From Rhizophagus irregularis (Eukaryota > Glomeromycota > Glomeromycetes > Glomerales > Glomeraceae), in NCBI RefSeq assembly GCF_026210795.1, contig NC_089447.1, positions 1,552,501 through 1,616,500 on the forward strand: a stretch of 64,000 nt of DNA. The letters are read 5' to 3'. A program made the position numbers and the translations under genes. Each line of letters starts with the position of its first letter. Position 1 is the first letter of the stretch. The notes beneath the pieces were generated by a model. The model was given only the letters and a program-made list of their open reading frames with translations, was not told the origin of the DNA and did no database searches. Positions 61,647-64,000 of the stretch are shown here, one piece after another.

Positions 61647-63783
61647 ACTTACTGGTGCGTTAAGAAATTAAGATTGTTCGTGTTCTCTAAAAAAAAAAGA
61701 AGAAAAAGTATTCGTTATTTGATTTTTTTTTTCATCATTTTCATTGTATATAATTATATATTTACCAAAGGACGAAAGTTTTAATGAATGAAAGTAAGAC
61801 GTTAAAATTACGTTAATTAAGAATAATTCAAAGGAAAGAAAGGTATCTGTTAATAAGAAACGAAGAATAAGTAACAGATATATAATATGTGTATTTCTTT
61901 TTTACTTACAAATAATAAGTATAAAAAATTAATACACAAATGGGTCGAGGAAAAAGAAAAAGAAGAGGAAAAGAAAAAGAAAGGAAAAAAAATCCTTTTT
62001 CTTTTTTTTTTTTAAGAAAAATTTATAATGAACTAATTTTCTTTTACATCAGGTAATTAATGCATTTTTTTTTAAAAAAAAAAGAAAAAAGGAAAGAAAA
62101 TTAAAAATTCATTATTTATATGTTTAAAATAAAGATTTTCGCGGGATATTTTTTTTTACAATGAATGAATATAATTATCTCGCGATTTTTAACCCATAAA
62201 ATAAGTGTAAACTTGGATTTATATATACGGACATTTTATCCAAATTGGAAATTATTTGCCTAATATACGGGAAAATAGGTGATTTTCTCGTAGGTGATAA
62301 TTAAGATAATTAGATACGTAAAGATTTCTCAGATAGATTGTCAAGAAAATTCTTTATGGATGGACATTTTACATTTAAATGGATTATAATATATAAAAAT
62401 TTGGTAATTTTAGTAATTTAGTAATTCTTTAAAATTATTTTAATTGTTTCTTTTTTTTTAAAAAAATAAAGATTTAATTGATATAAAAGATATAAAAATT
62501 TAAAACAATAAGTTTGGAATAAAAACAGTTGCATTGATTGGTTCACATAAATCCATTTAACATAATAAGTTATCGATGAAGATCAATGAAACATCGCGTG
62601 ATGAATATCTTACGCCATAAAGAACTTTTGCGATTGTTTGATATTTAAGTAGAATTTTTAATTCGTGAAAATAAATTAAATGATAAATCATTACCAGAAT
62701 TTCAGGGACTGTTACCTGACTTTAAAGGCAATAATTTTACAACACGTACAAATAAAGTTTTATATTGTATGTGATATATTCTTTATTTTTCAAATAATCT
62801 TTTTTTTCAAAGAACAAAATTTTTATATATATAATATAATTATTTTTTTTAGTAATTCATCTCTTTAAATATAATTTCTACTTTTTTTAAATAAATGTCA
62901 AAACTCTGGAAAAATTCATTATTTTTTATATTAAAAAATTATTATATATTTAAAATAACACGCATTATCACTGTGATTAATTAGTGATTTCGATTCTCCT
63001 TTTTTTTTAAGAGACTTTCACATTTTGTTAATCTCAAAAAGAATAATTCCGTACCATCGGTCCGAAAAATTCGGAACTTAATATTTGAACTAGATCATCG
63101 GCCGCTGATCATTAAATGTCGGCTGAACTATGAGTTTTCCATCAGATATTGAATTTGCACATGAACATATGAATCGTTTTATTTCAGATTATCAAATACT
63201 TAATCTTTTTCATATGAATGAGATAAAATATTCTGCATAATATGTAAATGCTAAGCCCTTGAAATTACTATTATAATACGTATTTAATTGGCTATTATAA
63301 TCGTTTTTATCAGAATTCGGATTGATTTAATAATATTTTCCCCCAGAGAAATGATTTTTAGGAGATGGAATTTTCTAAACTAAAAAGTATGTTTATATTC
63401 CTTCTTACAAAAATGTTGAACATAAGGGTTATAATCCTTTGATTATAAAGCAAAAGTTACTAACTAATTCCAAATTATGATTATGCGATAGAGATTTTCC
63501 AAATTACCCCAATTTGACAATCTTTTAGTAATTCGTGACGTCATATTGTTAGGGTATTATCCGCCGACGGGGAATCGGGTAATTCAAATAATCCATTAAT
63601 CATCTTATGTAATTATAGATGTTAATTAAATTATCCATAATTAGTAATTAAATTTATTTTCTTGCAGCATTTGTTTTACTGAAATAAAATTATTATAAAG
63701 ATTTTTTATTTTTAAAAAATGAACCAAATTTTCTTTTCTCTTACTTTTTATTACTTAGAGGTCACTTTTATACAATTTTATAA
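61647..63783. other. AT-rich intergenic region
   Basis: About 2.1 kb. T/A dyads lie at about 62065-62083 and 62451-62466. A more complex patch at about 63045-63135 (CCATCGGTCCGAAAAATTCG, ATCATCGGCCGCTGATCATT) stands out. No gene is recognised; an open frame at 62680-62868 is Ile/Phe-rich and is not called. Confidence 0.5.
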
Positions 63784-64000
63784 ATGAGTTCGTCAAAGGA
63801 AATTCATCTAGTCGTATTTTCTCATGGGTAAAATTTATGATACTCTTTTTACTAAATCCCTTTATCGATTTACAATTCAATTAATTTGATGAATTTTCTT
63901 TTGATTTAGTTTATGGGGAAATCCTGGCCATTTACAATATCTTGTTGAACAATTCGAAGCAAAACATGGTGATTATGTTCAAATTGTAAGTCAATTCTTT
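63784..64000 (+). CDS. DUF676 lipase/serine esterase-like protein, 5' end only
   Basis: Exons 63784-63827 and 63910-63985 join in phase and continue past the window edge through a GTAAGT donor. The first 40 residues, MSSSKEIHLVVFSHGLWGNP and GHLQYLVEQFEAKHGDYVQI, show the opening strand and HGLWGNPGHLxYL block of the DUF676 alpha/beta-hydrolase family (yeast Rog1-like). The His-Gly forms part of the oxyanion region. The catalytic serine lies beyond the window. Confidence 0.8.

Overview
The window looks like nuclear DNA of an early-diverging filamentous fungus, most likely an arbuscular mycorrhizal fungus (Glomeromycotina, Rhizophagus-like). This is inferred from the very AT-rich base composition, genes broken by many short GT-AG introns, a Plavaka-type transposon, a TKL-like kinase of the kind greatly expanded in that group, and orthologues of core fungal genes. 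No single marker here fixes the species.

Layout. Positions 1-16.4 kb are a repeat-rich compartment. A Plavaka/CACTA transposase reading frame (2-2830) is closed only by three TGA codons. Next come an unrecognised 530-residue gene on the minus strand (2994-5057), a second copy of the Plavaka tail (5724-5940), a small coiled-coil gene (6200-6959), a 187-bp satellite (7293 to about 7930) and about 8 kb of AT-rich repeat debris. The debris holds an LTR-like segment, a MITE-like inverted repeat, a 1,038-bp hAT-like MITE built around a palindromic minisatellite (13105-14142), and a tyrosine-recombinase relic split by a 199-bp pogo-like MITE (14801-14999).

From 16.4 kb to the end the window is gene-dense and mostly ordinary housekeeping. 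In order: a WD40 protein (DUF2415 type), BuGZ/ZNF207-like zinc finger, SIN3, TFIIIC subunit 5, a glutaredoxin-like protein, a two-RRM RGG protein, OCA1-like phosphatase, CIA1, eS30, TFIIB, VPS26, TAH18, eL13, GPI14/PIG-M, EXO70, an essential myosin light chain, ISY1, an SPP1-like PHD protein, a TKL-like kinase, carboxypeptidase Y, a single-pass membrane protein with repeats, and the start of a DUF676 lipase-like gene cut by the window edge.

How they fit together. Several genes serve transcription and chromatin (SIN3, TFIIB, TFIIIC5, SPP1). Two serve cytosolic iron-sulphur assembly (CIA1 and TAH18), two are ribosomal proteins, and several serve membrane traffic and secretion (VPS26, EXO70, GPI14, carboxypeptidase Y). 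Several neighbours are divergent over short gaps of about 120-550 bp, suggesting shared promoters. Four genes (eS30, VPS26, myosin light chain, ISY1) have a first coding exon consisting only of the ATG, which ORF-based annotation would miss. Exon joins below were worked out by hand from GT/AG sites and reading phase, with no transcript data.
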